From positions 1 to 23,077 of the forward strand of contig CAXYYS010000030.1 of assembly GCA_964293585.1 (NCBI GenBank): 23,077 nt of DNA, read 5' to 3'. Positions 15,961-23,077 of the stretch are shown here, piece by piece. The first letter of the stretch is position 1. Each line of letters begins with the position of its first letter. The position numbers and the translations under genes were made by a program. The stretch is from JAKVKY01 sp964293585 (GTDB lineage Bacteria; Bacillota; Negativicutes; Acidaminococcales; Acidaminococcaceae). The notes under the pieces are model-generated. The model was given only the letters and a program-made list of their open reading frames with translations. It was not told where the DNA came from and did not search any database.

Positions 15961-15995
15961 CTGAAGCTTAACCAGTATCTATAGAGGAATAATTT

Positions 15996-17204
15996 ATGTC
16001 TACAAAAAAGGGTTTCACCTTAGTAGAATTACTAGTCGGCATTACCATCGTGCTGCTGATCTTTGGCAGCATAATAGGTATTTTTGGCAGTTCTTTTAAG
16101 CTTTCGCAAACCGGTCTTAAGCAACAGGAAGCCTACGCCGAAGCCCGCCAGGCGCTGCAGGAAATAAAAACCACCTTGCGGTATGCGGATAAAAATTCTG
16201 TGGTCTTTAATGCGGAGCACACGCTGATGACCTACAGCGGTAAATATTTTGATAAGCATTGGGAGGCGGCTCAGGGCGCCAACGTTTTGTACAGGATGAC
16301 CCTGGATTTTAGTAACGGTAAACAACTGGTCATTAAAAAGGAACTGGTACAAGGAACAGAGAAAAAGCAAACCGTGCTCACCTTTCCTAAAGTGGAAGCC
16401 CATAGTGCTTTTATCAGTACCAGGGAAGGCGCCGCTGCGCCAGCCTGGCTGGAATGGAAAAACAGCGGCACACCTTTCCCGGTAAGGGAAATAGTGCTGG
16501 TCGGCGCCAATAATGCTGCGGCAGACAACATCGTCTATGAGATTATCCTGCCGCTTAAATATCTGGACGCAGAGAAGCAGGTTCAAACTGATGTGCTGCA
16601 GACCACAGTTGGCCCTACGGATTTTGATGATGAGAAGATGGAGACGAAGGTTTATCATTTGTATACCAGGGTGACAGACCTGGTTGCGAAATGGAACGGT
16701 TCCAGCGCCGAGTGGAATAAGTTTACCTGGTCTGAGAAAAGTGAAATTCAAAGTTTCTATCATTATTATTATGATACCTACAAAGAATGGGGCCGCGGTT
16801 CAAAATTATTAACTGCAACCGTTGATCCCGCCAGTGTCTGTGACTATCTGGGCCATAACGAGCGTATCCGGGAATATCTGGAATATGTTAAATTTACAGG
16901 ACATGCCTACCCTCTGGTACAACTGGATGACGGCAGCCCCAACGGCGTACAGATACAACTGGAACCTACCGGCAAGGCGGATAGTTCCGGCAGCAGGATT
17001 GTGATACCCACCGCCAGCGTCTTTGTCTACGGCCGCTCCAGTTTTGGCGCTGGCAGTATCTGGTATACGGAGTATATCTATAATCACGAGACCCAAACCT
17101 GGTACACCGGTCCGGGTTTCTCGGTCCGTAATTTAGACTGGCCCGAAGCCTGGGCCAAGATGCAAAATCTGGGCTGGCATCCCCTGGCGCTAAAGAATAA
17201 TTAA
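15996..17204 (+). CDS. Second large PilW-like minor prepilin, 402 aa
   Basis: The leader MSTKKG is followed by FTLVELLVGITIVLLIFGSIIGIFGSS, a canonical prepilin helix with Glu5. The rest is collinear with the protein at 13217-14659. Shared blocks include TGLKQQEAYAEAR (TGLNQEKAYEEAR), LRYADKN (LRYANKD), FDKHW, GANV.Y, TFPK, SAF, PTD, IREYL (IRDYF) and NGVQI (NGVKI). The two are full-length paralogues from an old duplication. This copy has a shorter C-terminus, rich in charged residues instead of Tyr/Asn. GAGG upstream gives a reasonable ribosome site. No prepilin peptidase or assembly ATPase accompanies it here. Confidence 0.87.
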   Translation: MSTKKGFTLVELLVGITIVLLIFGSIIGIFGSSFKLSQTGLKQQEAYAEARQALQEIKTTLRYADKNSVVFNAEHTLMTYSGKYFDKHWEAAQGANVLYRMTLDFSNGKQLVIKKELVQGTEKKQTVLTFPKVEAHSAFISTREGAAAPAWLEWKNSGTPFPVREIVLVGANNAAADNIVYEIILPLKYLDAEKQVQTDVLQTTVGPTDFDDEKMETKVYHLYTRVTDLVAKWNGSSAEWNKFTWSEKSEIQSFYHYYYDTYKEWGRGSKLLTATVDPASVCDYLGHNERIREYLEYVKFTGHAYPLVQLDDGSPNGVQIQLEPTGKADSSGSRIVIPTASVFVYGRSSFGAGSIWYTEYIYNHETQTWYTGPGFSVRNLDWPEAWAKMQNLGWHPLALKNN

Positions 17205-17225
17205 TGGTAAAGCGAAAAACGTAAT

Positions 17226-17262
17226 AAAAAATACTGCAGGCCGCAACCTGCAGTATTTTTTA
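17226..17262. terminator. Bidirectional terminator between pilin cluster and ABC lipoprotein
   Basis: A perfect 15-bp stem (AAAAAATACTGCAGG / CCTGCAGTATTTTTT, loop CCGCAA) has A- and T-runs on both sides. It separates two convergent genes. Confidence 0.92.
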
Positions 17263-17299
17263 CTTTTCTCCTTCCGGATCATGAACGCCGGCATTGATT

Positions 17300-18088
17300 T
17301 TATTTTTCTTGGGGCGGCTCCTTGCCAAACCATTTCTTATAAATCTCCGCGTACTGTCCATCAGCCTTAATGGCGGCCAGTCCGTGGTTAATTTTTTCCA
17401 GCAGCGCCGTATTCTTTTTCGCCACCGCGATGCCCAGATACTCTACCTCAAAATCGCCGTCCACGGTCTTGGCGAAATCCTGGCCGCGGGTCAGCACATA
17501 ATATTCGTTCACCGGCTTGTCGTTAATCACCGCGTCCACGCCGCCGTTCTTCAGTTCCAAAAACGCATCCACGATAGTGTTAAATTCCCGCACCTGAGCG
17601 CCCTGCACCTTGTGGGCTACCTCGGCACCGGTAGAGCCGATGGACACGCCTAAACGTTTGCCGCTTAAATCTTTTTGGCTTTTAATATTAGTGTTGTCCT
17701 TGCGGAGCACCAAACCTAAACCTGCTGTATAGTAGGGCTTGGAGAAGCTGACTGCTTTAGCGCGTTCCGGGTTGATGGTCATGTCGTTGATGACGATGTC
17801 CAGGTTGCCGGTTTGCAGGGCGGGGATCAGACCGTCAAAGGCCAGGTTGTCCACTTCTACTTTAAATCCCTCCGCCTTGGCGATGGCTTTGATGATATCC
17901 ACGTCAAAACCCAGATATTCTTTCTTGTTCTGATCCTGGAAACCAAAAGGCGCATAGGTGGCATCCATGCCCACCTTGTACGTCTTGGCCGCCGGAGCCG
18001 CGGTCTTGGCCGCAGGCTGGCTGCCGCATCCGGTCAGAGCGACCACTGCCAAAATTAAAAATAGCGCTGCTGCGTAAAACTTCTTCAT
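17300..18088 (-). CDS. Amino-acid ABC transporter substrate-binding lipoprotein
   Basis: This 262-residue extracytoplasmic binding protein (family 3) is of the glutamine/polar amino-acid type. The signal peptide ends in the lipobox LTGC (Cys21), so it is membrane-anchored. Family blocks: KVGMDATYAPFGFQDQNKKEYLGFDVDIIKAI near residues 38-69; LIPALQTGNLDIVINDMTINPERAKAVSFS; DLSGKRLGVSIGSTG; GGVDAVINDKPV; and the terminal YAEIYKKWFGKEPP. Ligand identity cannot be fixed. No permease or ATPase gene is adjacent, so the rest of the transporter is elsewhere or this is an orphan subunit. It follows the methyltransferase gene by 62 nt. Confidence 0.9.
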   Translation of the reverse strand: MKKFYAAALFLILAVVALTGCGSQPAAKTAAPAAKTYKVGMDATYAPFGFQDQNKKEYLGFDVDIIKAIAKAEGFKVEVDNLAFDGLIPALQTGNLDIVINDMTINPERAKAVSFSKPYYTAGLGLVLRKDNTNIKSQKDLSGKRLGVSIGSTGAEVAHKVQGAQVREFNTIVDAFLELKNGGVDAVINDKPVNEYYVLTRGQDFAKTVDGDFEVEYLGIAVAKKNTALLEKINHGLAAIKADGQYAEIYKKWFGKEPPQEK

Positions 18089-18129
18089 CTATATAAGCCT
18101 TCTTCCCTCATTGTAAAAAATATTTAAGC

Positions 18130-18156
18130 TGCGTCCACGGGGCGGACGTTTTATTT
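18130..18156. terminator. Weak hairpin between methyltransferase and lipoprotein genes
   Basis: GCGTCC-ACGGGGC-GGACG is followed by TTTTATTTTTC on the plus strand. On the minus strand, the direction of both neighbours, the U-tract is poor, so termination between the two genes is probably partial. Confidence 0.35.
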
Positions 18157-19107
18157 TTCTTCTTGCAACTGATCCCGTACTTTGGTGACCTGAGCAATAT
18201 GGCTGGCCGCCGTCTGGCAGCAACCGCCTACAGCAGCGGCGCCGGCCTGGAACCAGTCCCGGGCATATTCGCCAAAAGTTTTACTGCTGTCGGTGGCGCC
18301 GTGCCAGGTCTTGCTCACCGCGTCGTAAACTTCGCCGCTGTTGGGATATACGGCGATGGGAAGCTGGGTCCCCGCCTTTAAATTCGTAATCGCTTCGGTC
18401 ATAAACTTGGGCGGCGTACAATTCACGCCCAGCATCTGCAGATGCGGATGGTCTTTGCTTAATATCCTGGCACACTCTGTCAGGTCGTCGCCTTCGTTAG
18501 TCTGCCGTCCGTCCTTGCAGCTAAAGCTGATCCAGTACGCTGCGCCTAATTGCTCGGCAATCTCCGCCTCGATCAGGGCTTCGTGCAAAGAAGGTTCCGT
18601 CTCAAAGAGCAGCATATCCGCGCCCTCTGTCCACAAAATCTCGGCCCGGCGCTGATGAAAATCCCGCAGCACCTGGTCGGTGACGCCGTAGTGGCCACGG
18701 TATTCGGAGCCATCTGCCAGATAGGCGCCGTAAGGACCGCAGGCGCCCAGGCACAGCGGATAAGGCCGTCCTAAAGCAGCAGCTTCCTTGCGGCACCATT
18801 CTTCCCGCGCCTCCAGGAAAACTTCCACGCTGCGGGCGATAATTTCTTCCGCTTCAGCCTCGCTGTAGCCGTGAGCCATCAGCCCGGGAATGGTGGCCTG
18901 GTAGCTGCAGGTAATGCCGCAATCCGCCCCCGCCCGGAAATATTCCAGATGTACCTGTTTCACCTTGCCTGGATCTTCGGCCAGGATCTTGGCCGTCCAC
19001 AATGCATCTTTAAACGTACAACCCAAAAGTTCCAGTCCGGTCCCCATGGAACCGTCAATCACCATATGTCCCGTCTGTGTCAGGACGTCCTGTAATTTTA
19101 CCCGCAT
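18151..19107 (-). CDS. mmuM: Homocysteine S-methyltransferase
   Basis: This 318-residue TIM-barrel enzyme transfers a methyl group to homocysteine to give methionine, typically from S-methylmethionine. The start VIDGSMGTGLELLG is the family's first loop. The zinc-binding cysteines are Cys230 in GVNCTPP and Cys296-Cys297 in GGCCQTAASHI. LFETEPSLHEALIEAE and ISFSCKDG are also characteristic. The length matches MmuM (about 310). GAGG lies 8 nt before the ATG. It has its own promoter near 19222-19250 and a leader of about 110 nt with inverted repeats. No S-methylmethionine permease (MmuP) is adjacent. Confidence 0.93.
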   Translation of the reverse strand: MRVKLQDVLTQTGHMVIDGSMGTGLELLGCTFKDALWTAKILAEDPGKVKQVHLEYFRAGADCGITCSYQATIPGLMAHGYSEAEAEEIIARSVEVFLEAREEWCRKEAAALGRPYPLCLGACGPYGAYLADGSEYRGHYGVTDQVLRDFHQRRAEILWTEGADMLLFETEPSLHEALIEAEIAEQLGAAYWISFSCKDGRQTNEGDDLTECARILSKDHPHLQMLGVNCTPPKFMTEAITNLKAGTQLPIAVYPNSGEVYDAVSKTWHGATDSSKTFGEYARDWFQAGAAAVGGCCQTAASHIAQVTKVRDQLQEEK

Positions 19108-19116
19108 CTCCCGTAC

Positions 19117-19196
19117 CTCGTTGACTCATTTGACCGGGCACAGTCACCCGGCCTCTTCTTCCCGTTCCCGTAAAGTTTTTCTTAAGAAAACTTTTC
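19117..19196 (-). promoter_or_regulatory. mmuM leader with two inverted repeats
   Basis: Read on the plus strand, AAAGTTTTTCTTAAGAAAAC (from 19172) is a near-perfect palindrome around CTTAAG that extends to about 19195. GACCGGGCACAGTCACCCGGCC (about 19132-19153 region) has CCGGG/CCCGG arms. Both fall between the predicted transcript start (~19215) and the gene, so they could act as an operator or attenuator. I do not see SAM riboswitch or T-box consensus blocks. Confidence 0.35.
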
Positions 19197-19221
19197 AGAG
19201 ATTATAAAGATTATAGTGTTT

Positions 19222-19250
19222 ATTGTAGTACGACAATATACATTAGTCAA
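19222..19250 (-). promoter_or_regulatory. mmuM promoter
   Basis: On the minus strand TTGACT (19250-19245) and TACAAT (19227-19222) are spaced by exactly 17 bp, each matching the consensus at five of six positions. The start would be near 19215. Confidence 0.65.
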
Positions 19251-19293
19251 CTGGGTATTATCAATTTGTAATTTATTAGTTTTTTACAGAAAA

Positions 19294-19349
19294 TTCAGGA
19301 CAGGTTATTTTTGTACAGCTGCGCAGAGACAAAAACAACCCACCCTGAA
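19294..19349 (-). terminator. Long imperfect hairpin terminator of the pgs operon
   Basis: It begins 2 nt after the response-regulator stop. On the minus strand TTCAGG, GGTT and TTTTTGT pair in order with ACAAAAA, AACC and CCTGAA, giving about 17 bp broken by internal loops, and TTTT follows. It closes the pgs/two-component transcript. Confidence 0.7.
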
Positions 19350-19351
19350 AC

Positions 19352-19972
19352 TTATACTTTGCGATAACGATTCCGGGGCCGCCCCACTTTGCCGTAATCA
19401 TTTTCCACCTGCAGCTGCCCCTCTCCGTGCAGATACTGCAGATAACGGGACGTGGTCTGATAGGCCAGCCCCAGTTCCCGGGCCGCGTCTTCCACATAAA
19501 ACCAGTCCGGCTGCGCCTGACAGAAACCCCGCACCAGATCCAGCGTAGCGGCGTTGATGCCCTTGCTCACGATGCTGCGGCCTTCGGCTTCCCGCTGCTT
19601 GGCCAGTAATTTTAAATGCACGTTGATGCGCGCCACCAGATCCGGCACCTTGATAGGCTTGGTGGCAAAGTCGCTGGCACCGGCGGCCAAAAATTCGTCC
19701 GCCAGTTCCTGCCGCCCGTCAATGGTCAGCACGATGATAGGCACCCTGCTGTCCACCTCGCGGATCTTGCGCACGGTAACCACGCCGTTCTGCTGGGGCA
19801 TATGGTAATCCAGCAAGATCAAATTCGGCCGGAGCTCGGCCACCTTGTCCGCCGCCGCCAGACTGTTATTTTCCGTATGTACCTTCCAGCCCACCGCTGT
19901 ACCGATAGCCGCCAGGGTGTACAGAATATCCTGCTCGTCATCTATTGCCAGGATGGTAATCTTTTTTGTCAT
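19352..19972 (-). CDS. Response regulator, receiver plus C-terminal HTH (CitB/DcuR-like)
   Basis: This 206-residue protein has an N-terminal receiver: acidic pocket at Asp11-Asp12 (LAIDDEQD), phospho-acceptor Asp55 in LILLDYHMP, the switch residue in VLTIDG, and Lys in ATKPIKV. The C-terminal 70 residues (KGINAATLDLVRGFCQAQPDWFYVEDAARELGLAYQTTSRYLQYL, then VGRPRNRY) look like the winged HTH of CitB/DcuR-type regulators. Its ATG overlaps the sensor kinase stop (ATGA), so the two are translationally coupled and almost certainly cognate. It is the last gene of the pgs-linked operon. Confidence 0.92.
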   Translation of the reverse strand: MTKKITILAIDDEQDILYTLAAIGTAVGWKVHTENNSLAAADKVAELRPNLILLDYHMPQQNGVVTVRKIREVDSRVPIIVLTIDGRQELADEFLAAGASDFATKPIKVPDLVARINVHLKLLAKQREAEGRSIVSKGINAATLDLVRGFCQAQPDWFYVEDAARELGLAYQTTSRYLQYLHGEGQLQVENDYGKVGRPRNRYRKV

Positions 19973-21411
19973 GTTGCCGCACCTCCGTTCTGTTCGGGCC
20001 TCTTAACAGGCGCTGTTTCTGCAGCTTTAGTTTCCTGATCCGGCAGCGCCGGTAAAACCAGCGTTACCCGGGCTCCGCCTCCGGGCGGATTATCCGCCGT
20101 CACGGTGCCGCCGTATTTTTGGATCATATCCCGGACGAAGGCCATGCCCAGTCCGGACGAATGTTTTTGGGAATAACCAATCTTCCAGATATCATCAATG
20201 TTGCCGATAAAACCCTGACCGTTATCCGTCACGGTAAAAACGACTCTGCCGTCCGTTTGGTCCACGGTTAAATCGATGGACCCCCGGGAAGCGTCCACGG
20301 CCTCGCAGGAATTTTGCAGCACATTAATCAGGGCCCGGGACAGTCTGATCTTGTTCACCTTGATCAGCGGGTTGGCCAGGATGCGCAGCTCGAACTTGCC
20401 GGTGCTGGCATCATTGAGTTGGGGAATATGAGCCACGGAATAACGGGCCAGTTCTTCGGCCCGGATTATCTGGCGGCTGTCTTCGTTTAAAAGTTCGTCT
20501 ACCATGACGCTCATCTTATCCACCAGGCCGCTGATGTAATCGGCATGCTGCTTACTTAAATCCGGATCCCGGGAGATGGAGATGACGCCTGCCAGACCCT
20601 GGATGCTGGTCAGGGGCGTTTTGAGATCGTGTACCAGGGCGCGGATTTCTCTTAAAGAACGGTTTTCCAGCACCTGGATTTCCATCTGGTGATTAAGTTT
20701 TTCCAGGGCCAGTTTTTGTTCCACGGACTGAATCTCAATGGTGTACAGGTTCAGGATGCGAGCCAGCAAAAAAGCGTTGGCCACGCAGATCACGCACAGG
20801 GACAAACCCATCACGTTAAAAGTATCGCTGGCGTAATTCAGGTACGCCGTGGTCTTGATCAAATCGGACAGAGAACCGCGGCCAAAATGATAGGGGCTCA
20901 AAAAAGGCACGATGTCCAGCCATTGCACGCCGAAGAGCAGGAGGAGCAGGACCACGGCTTTGTGCACGATGCTGCGGGCCAGGTTCTGCATCTTGCTGAT
21001 GATGAAGATGGCCAGGATCATGGTCACCGCCGGCACGCCAAAGTCGTAGGTGATATCGTGCAGCAGATAAATACTTTCAAAGATGCAGGGAATGAGTAGG
21101 ATGATGGACCAGCGCACCCACCAGGGACAACCGTGTTTAAAAGTGCCCAGGCCTTCGGCCAGGAGCAGCGGTCCCAAAAAGATGGGCAGGGTTCGCAGCG
21201 TGTTGATCACAGTTAAGAGCAGCGAGGCCTTGATCAATACCACCACGCTGCCGGTGTCGATGCTGCGGGAAACCAGTTCCATCAGGCTGAAATGTTCAAA
21301 CTGCATCAGGGCCGGTGCCATGACGATGGCCAGGATGATAAAGGCTACGCCGGCCAGGAGCAGGCGGGTATTGGCCTGCACGTTCTTTTTTAGTTCGCCC
21401 ACCGCCACCAC
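19969..21411 (-). CDS. Membrane sensor histidine kinase in the pgs operon
   Basis: The N-terminal ~220 residues contain about seven hydrophobic segments (for example LLLAGVAFIILAIVMAPALM, WSIILLIPCIFESIYLL, VMGLSLCVICVANAFLLARIL) with short loops, so sensing is likely within or at the membrane. A helical linker leads to the H-box LVHDLKTPLTSIQG (His261 from the first GTG). The ATPase domain has NVLQNSCEAVD, TDNGQGF and SSGLGMAFV. Possible GTG starts lie at 21411, 21408 and 21402; the AAGGGG site upstream fits 21402 best. The gene overlaps pgsW upstream by 13-22 nt and the regulator downstream by 4 nt, so all are one transcript. Confidence 0.92.
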   Translation of the reverse strand: MVAVGELKKNVQANTRLLLAGVAFIILAIVMAPALMQFEHFSLMELVSRSIDTGSVVVLIKASLLLTVINTLRTLPIFLGPLLLAEGLGTFKHGCPWWVRWSIILLIPCIFESIYLLHDITYDFGVPAVTMILAIFIISKMQNLARSIVHKAVVLLLLLFGVQWLDIVPFLSPYHFGRGSLSDLIKTTAYLNYASDTFNVMGLSLCVICVANAFLLARILNLYTIEIQSVEQKLALEKLNHQMEIQVLENRSLREIRALVHDLKTPLTSIQGLAGVISISRDPDLSKQHADYISGLVDKMSVMVDELLNEDSRQIIRAEELARYSVAHIPQLNDASTGKFELRILANPLIKVNKIRLSRALINVLQNSCEAVDASRGSIDLTVDQTDGRVVFTVTDNGQGFIGNIDDIWKIGYSQKHSSGLGMAFVRDMIQKYGGTVTADNPPGGGARVTLVLPALPDQETKAAETAPVKRPEQNGGAAT

Positions 21412-22457
21412 CCCTTCGTCTGTCCCCGATACAGTATCAGCACCATGCCTGCCAGCCAGATTACTATCAGCACCCGTACCGGCAGGGGTACGGTTTGCGT
21501 ATAATAAACCCGGCTCCGGCCCACCGGAGTTTGCTCCCGGATGCCGTACGCGGCGGCCAGCCGTTCAATATTTAAAAAATGTAACACCGGGCGCTGAGCA
21601 TTCACAAACGCAGCTGCCAGGCCGTGATTTTTAGCCAGGGACGGCCGGTAACCCACCGTCAGCCCCTGCCGTAAAAAGGCCGCGTGGCCCGGGGCGCCAA
21701 AGATGACATGGTTGCCCCCCACGTTGATGAGTGCGGCGGGCAGCGCGCCGTGGTTCGCCGCTTTGTACAGCGCTAGGCGTTTAGCGATAGCGTCGTCCAC
21801 AGACTGACTGTCCAGGAACAAACTGCCGGAGCGCTGCGCGGCCTGCCGGGCCAAACTAATTCCTTCCGGCAGCAGGCCGCCGCCGTTATCGGCGCCGCCG
21901 CCCAGGCTTACCCCCGCCGGACGGTAGGAACAGGTCCCGGCCTGCACTAATTGTGCTTCCCTGTCCGGCCAGGTAAAATTCGGCCGGTTGGCGGCCCCGG
22001 TGGTGGCGCCTACAGAACTGGTGATAACGGGTATGGCGCCAAGGCTGTGCACCGCTGCCAGTACGGCGATGTTTAAAGCCGGGAAAGAGCCGGACATGTT
22101 CACGGCCACCGTGTCGCCCTGACGTACGCCGGCCCGGTCCAGCATCTCCACCGCTACCGCGGCAAAATCCGGGTGAGCTGCCAGCTGCTTGGCGGCCGGC
22201 GAGCCCAGGGTCGTGGTGATGGGCGTATATTCTTCGCCCAGCAGGCGGGCTCCCAGAACTTGCTGAGCCGCATCTGCCTGTACTGCTGCCTGCAGTTTAA
22301 GGGCGTAATCCGGCGCCGGACTGGTTACCAGAGCGGCCCGGCATAACAGGAAAAAGCACAGGTTGGCAGCTACAAGCGCCGCGACACATTTTATTTTTGT
22401 ACGGCGAGTGCGAGCGCCGGGCCAATTGGAGATGAGTTTCCCGGTTACGCTTACCAT
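21390..22457 (-). CDS. pgsW: Poly-gamma-glutamate system protein PgsW
   Basis: This 355-residue protein matches the TIGR04332-type family known only from Pgs loci; its biochemical role is unknown. A signal/anchor helix (CVAALVAANLCFFLLCRAAL) lies near the N-terminus and another (VLIVIWLAGMVLILY) near the C-terminus, with an external domain between. Family blocks: VAVNMSGSFPALNIAVLAAV, VITSSVGATTGAANRPNFTWPD, GVSLGGGADNGGGLLPEG, and LINVGGNHVIFG. The frame is open from 22517, but GGAGGG 6 nt before the ATG at 22457 and overlap with the pgsC stop (ATGGTAA) set the start there. Confidence 0.9.
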   Translation of the reverse strand: MVSVTGKLISNWPGARTRRTKIKCVAALVAANLCFFLLCRAALVTSPAPDYALKLQAAVQADAAQQVLGARLLGEEYTPITTTLGSPAAKQLAAHPDFAAVAVEMLDRAGVRQGDTVAVNMSGSFPALNIAVLAAVHSLGAIPVITSSVGATTGAANRPNFTWPDREAQLVQAGTCSYRPAGVSLGGGADNGGGLLPEGISLARQAAQRSGSLFLDSQSVDDAIAKRLALYKAANHGALPAALINVGGNHVIFGAPGHAAFLRQGLTVGYRPSLAKNHGLAAAFVNAQRPVLHFLNIERLAAAYGIREQTPVGRSRVYYTQTVPLPVRVLIVIWLAGMVLILYRGQTKGWWRWAN

Positions 22458-22888
22458 AAGAATCCCTCCCCGGCCAAAACTACCAGCCGCGTCACCAAAA
22501 TTGCCACGGCTAACCACAAAGTGGTAGGCACAATTCCCTGCCGGGCAAAATCTTTGGCAATCAGACCCGGGATCAGGTAGCCGATAACCAGAAGGCTTAG
22601 TTCCGGCGTGGCGCTCCTTAGCAGCGCCCAGCCGGCAATCTGCGCCACCAGGATACCGGTGAGCACGTACAGGGCAAATAAACGGCGGCCGTATAAAAGC
22701 ACCCGGTTTCTTACCAGCGCCAGGATGCCGTAGGTTAGCAGGGCAGCAAGATACGTTCCCGCCAGCCAGCGGGGCTGCTCGATAAACATGGCTAAGTAGC
22801 CGGCCACCACCACGCCGCCGGGGGAAAACCCGGTCAGCTCGGCGAGCACCAGCGCCACGGCGATGCCGGAAAAGAGATAGACATGCAT
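22451..22888 (-). CDS. pgsC: Poly-gamma-glutamate synthase membrane subunit PgsC/CapC
   Basis: This 145-residue integral membrane protein has about four to five helices. It begins MHVYLFSGIAVALVLAELTGFSPGGVVVAGYLAMFIEQP, the conserved PgsC/CapC N-terminus. It forms the membrane part of the poly-gamma-glutamate synthase with the ligase PgsB. The usual length is about 149 residues, so it is complete. Its GGAGG site lies in the end of the partial gene upstream, and its stop overlaps the pgsW start, so translation is coupled. Confidence 0.93.
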   Translation of the reverse strand: MHVYLFSGIAVALVLAELTGFSPGGVVVAGYLAMFIEQPRWLAGTYLAALLTYGILALVRNRVLLYGRRLFALYVLTGILVAQIAGWALLRSATPELSLLVIGYLIPGLIAKDFARQGIVPTTLWLAVAILVTRLVVLAGEGFLW

Positions 22889-22892
22889 GGGC

Positions 22893-23077
22893 TTAACCTC
22901 CGTTCAAGATGGTACGCAGCGCCTCCGGTAAACCTTTGATGTTGCCTGCGGCAAAGAGCGTTAAAATTTCCGGCTGCGAATTTGCGGTAGCCGCAGAAAT
23001 TTTAGTTTCCGAAATTTTGGCGGCCGCAGAAAATTCTGCTTTAGAAATTTCGGTTGGCGCAGAAAATTCTGCGGCCG
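22893..23077 (-). CDS. pgsB: Poly-gamma-glutamate synthase ligase PgsB/CapB, C-terminus only
   Basis: Only the last 61 codons lie in the window. The final 23 residues (ILTLFAAGNIKGLPEALRT, then ILNGG) resemble the conserved end of PgsB, where a strand precedes a GNIxG motif. The identification rests mainly on the position immediately upstream of pgsC, the fixed gene order in Pgs loci. Before this end is a stretch rich in Ala, Ser, Glu, Ile and Phe made of three 11-residue units, the first two beginning EFSA, coded by a 33-nt tandem repeat. That stretch is not a normal feature of PgsB as I know it. The stop at 22893 is 4 nt from the pgsC ATG. Confidence 0.8.
   Translation of the reverse strand, partial: AAEFSAPTEISKAEFSAAAKISETKISAATANSQPEILTLFAAGNIKGLPEALRTILNGG
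22990..23077 (-). repeat. 33-nt tandem repeat inside pgsB
   Basis: CGCAGA occurs at 22992, 23025 and 23058, exactly 33 nt apart, within longer similar units that continue to the window edge. Translated on the minus strand the units are EFSAPTEISKA, EFSAAAKISET and KISAATANSQP. Two units contain the near-palindrome GCAGAAAATTCTGC. Confidence 0.75.

Noticed and set aside
16032..16763. 243-codon minus-strand frame opposite the second PilW-like gene
   Set aside because: It is long but antisense to a clear prepilin gene, with no ribosome site or recognisable domain.
19108..19215. SAM riboswitch or T-box in the mmuM leader
   Set aside because: The gene's role would fit, but I find none of the conserved blocks I know for these elements; only simple inverted repeats are visible.
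21083..21634. 183-codon plus-strand frame across the pgsW/kinase junction
   Set aside because: It is antisense to two overlapping, well-supported genes; the GC-rich codon pattern explains the long open frame.

Overview
The window looks like a chromosomal segment of a low-to-mid GC member of the Bacillota. Strong AGGAGG-type ribosome binding sites, many extended -10 promoters (TGn before the -10 hexamer), U-tailed hairpin terminators and a poly-gamma-glutamate (Pgs) locus support this. The gene mix would fit a Negativicutes or Clostridia lineage, but the sequence alone does not settle it. The left third (1-8 kb) is AT-rich accessory DNA with decayed genes. From about 9.8 kb rightward the DNA is visibly more GC-rich.

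Region 1 (1-4.95 kb) is a compact type II-C CRISPR-Cas9 locus. It holds the end of a repeat-spacer array (three complete 36-nt repeats plus one cut by the window edge), a hairpin terminator, then cas2, cas1 and a 1083-residue cas9 on the minus strand. A tracrRNA gene lies just upstream of cas9 with its own promoter, anti-repeat and terminator. The array appears to be transcribed on the plus strand, convergent with the cas operon, and each repeat ends in an extended -10 box, as in Neisseria and Campylobacter II-C arrays.

Region 2 (5-9.8 kb) holds short accessory genes and wreckage. In order: a 5'-nucleotidase pseudogene with frameshifts and deletions; a 41-codon small ORF; a shortened TIGR04076-type cysteine-rich protein; a Gdx/SugE guanidinium exporter preceded by a promoter and a terminator-like leader hairpin; a RhuM remnant; an AlkD-like DNA glycosylase; a structured leader that may carry an IS3-type end; and a GNAT acetyltransferase.

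Region 3 (9.8-17.3 kb) contains a soluble PAS-containing hybrid histidine kinase on the minus strand. It diverges from a four-gene minor-pilin cluster on the plus strand: a PilV-like, a PilW-like and a PilX-like protein, then, after a terminator, a second PilW-like protein. The two PilW-like proteins are full-length paralogues with unusually large C-terminal domains. No pilus motor, secretin or prepilin peptidase is present here.

Region 4 (17.3-23.1 kb, all minus strand) carries an amino-acid ABC transporter lipoprotein, a homocysteine S-methyltransferase with its own promoter, and an apparent operon pgsB(partial)-pgsC-pgsW-sensor kinase-response regulator. Poly-gamma-glutamate synthesis/export genes are therefore translationally linked to a two-component system. 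The visible pgsB 3' end carries an 11-residue tandem repeat just before its conserved C-terminus.
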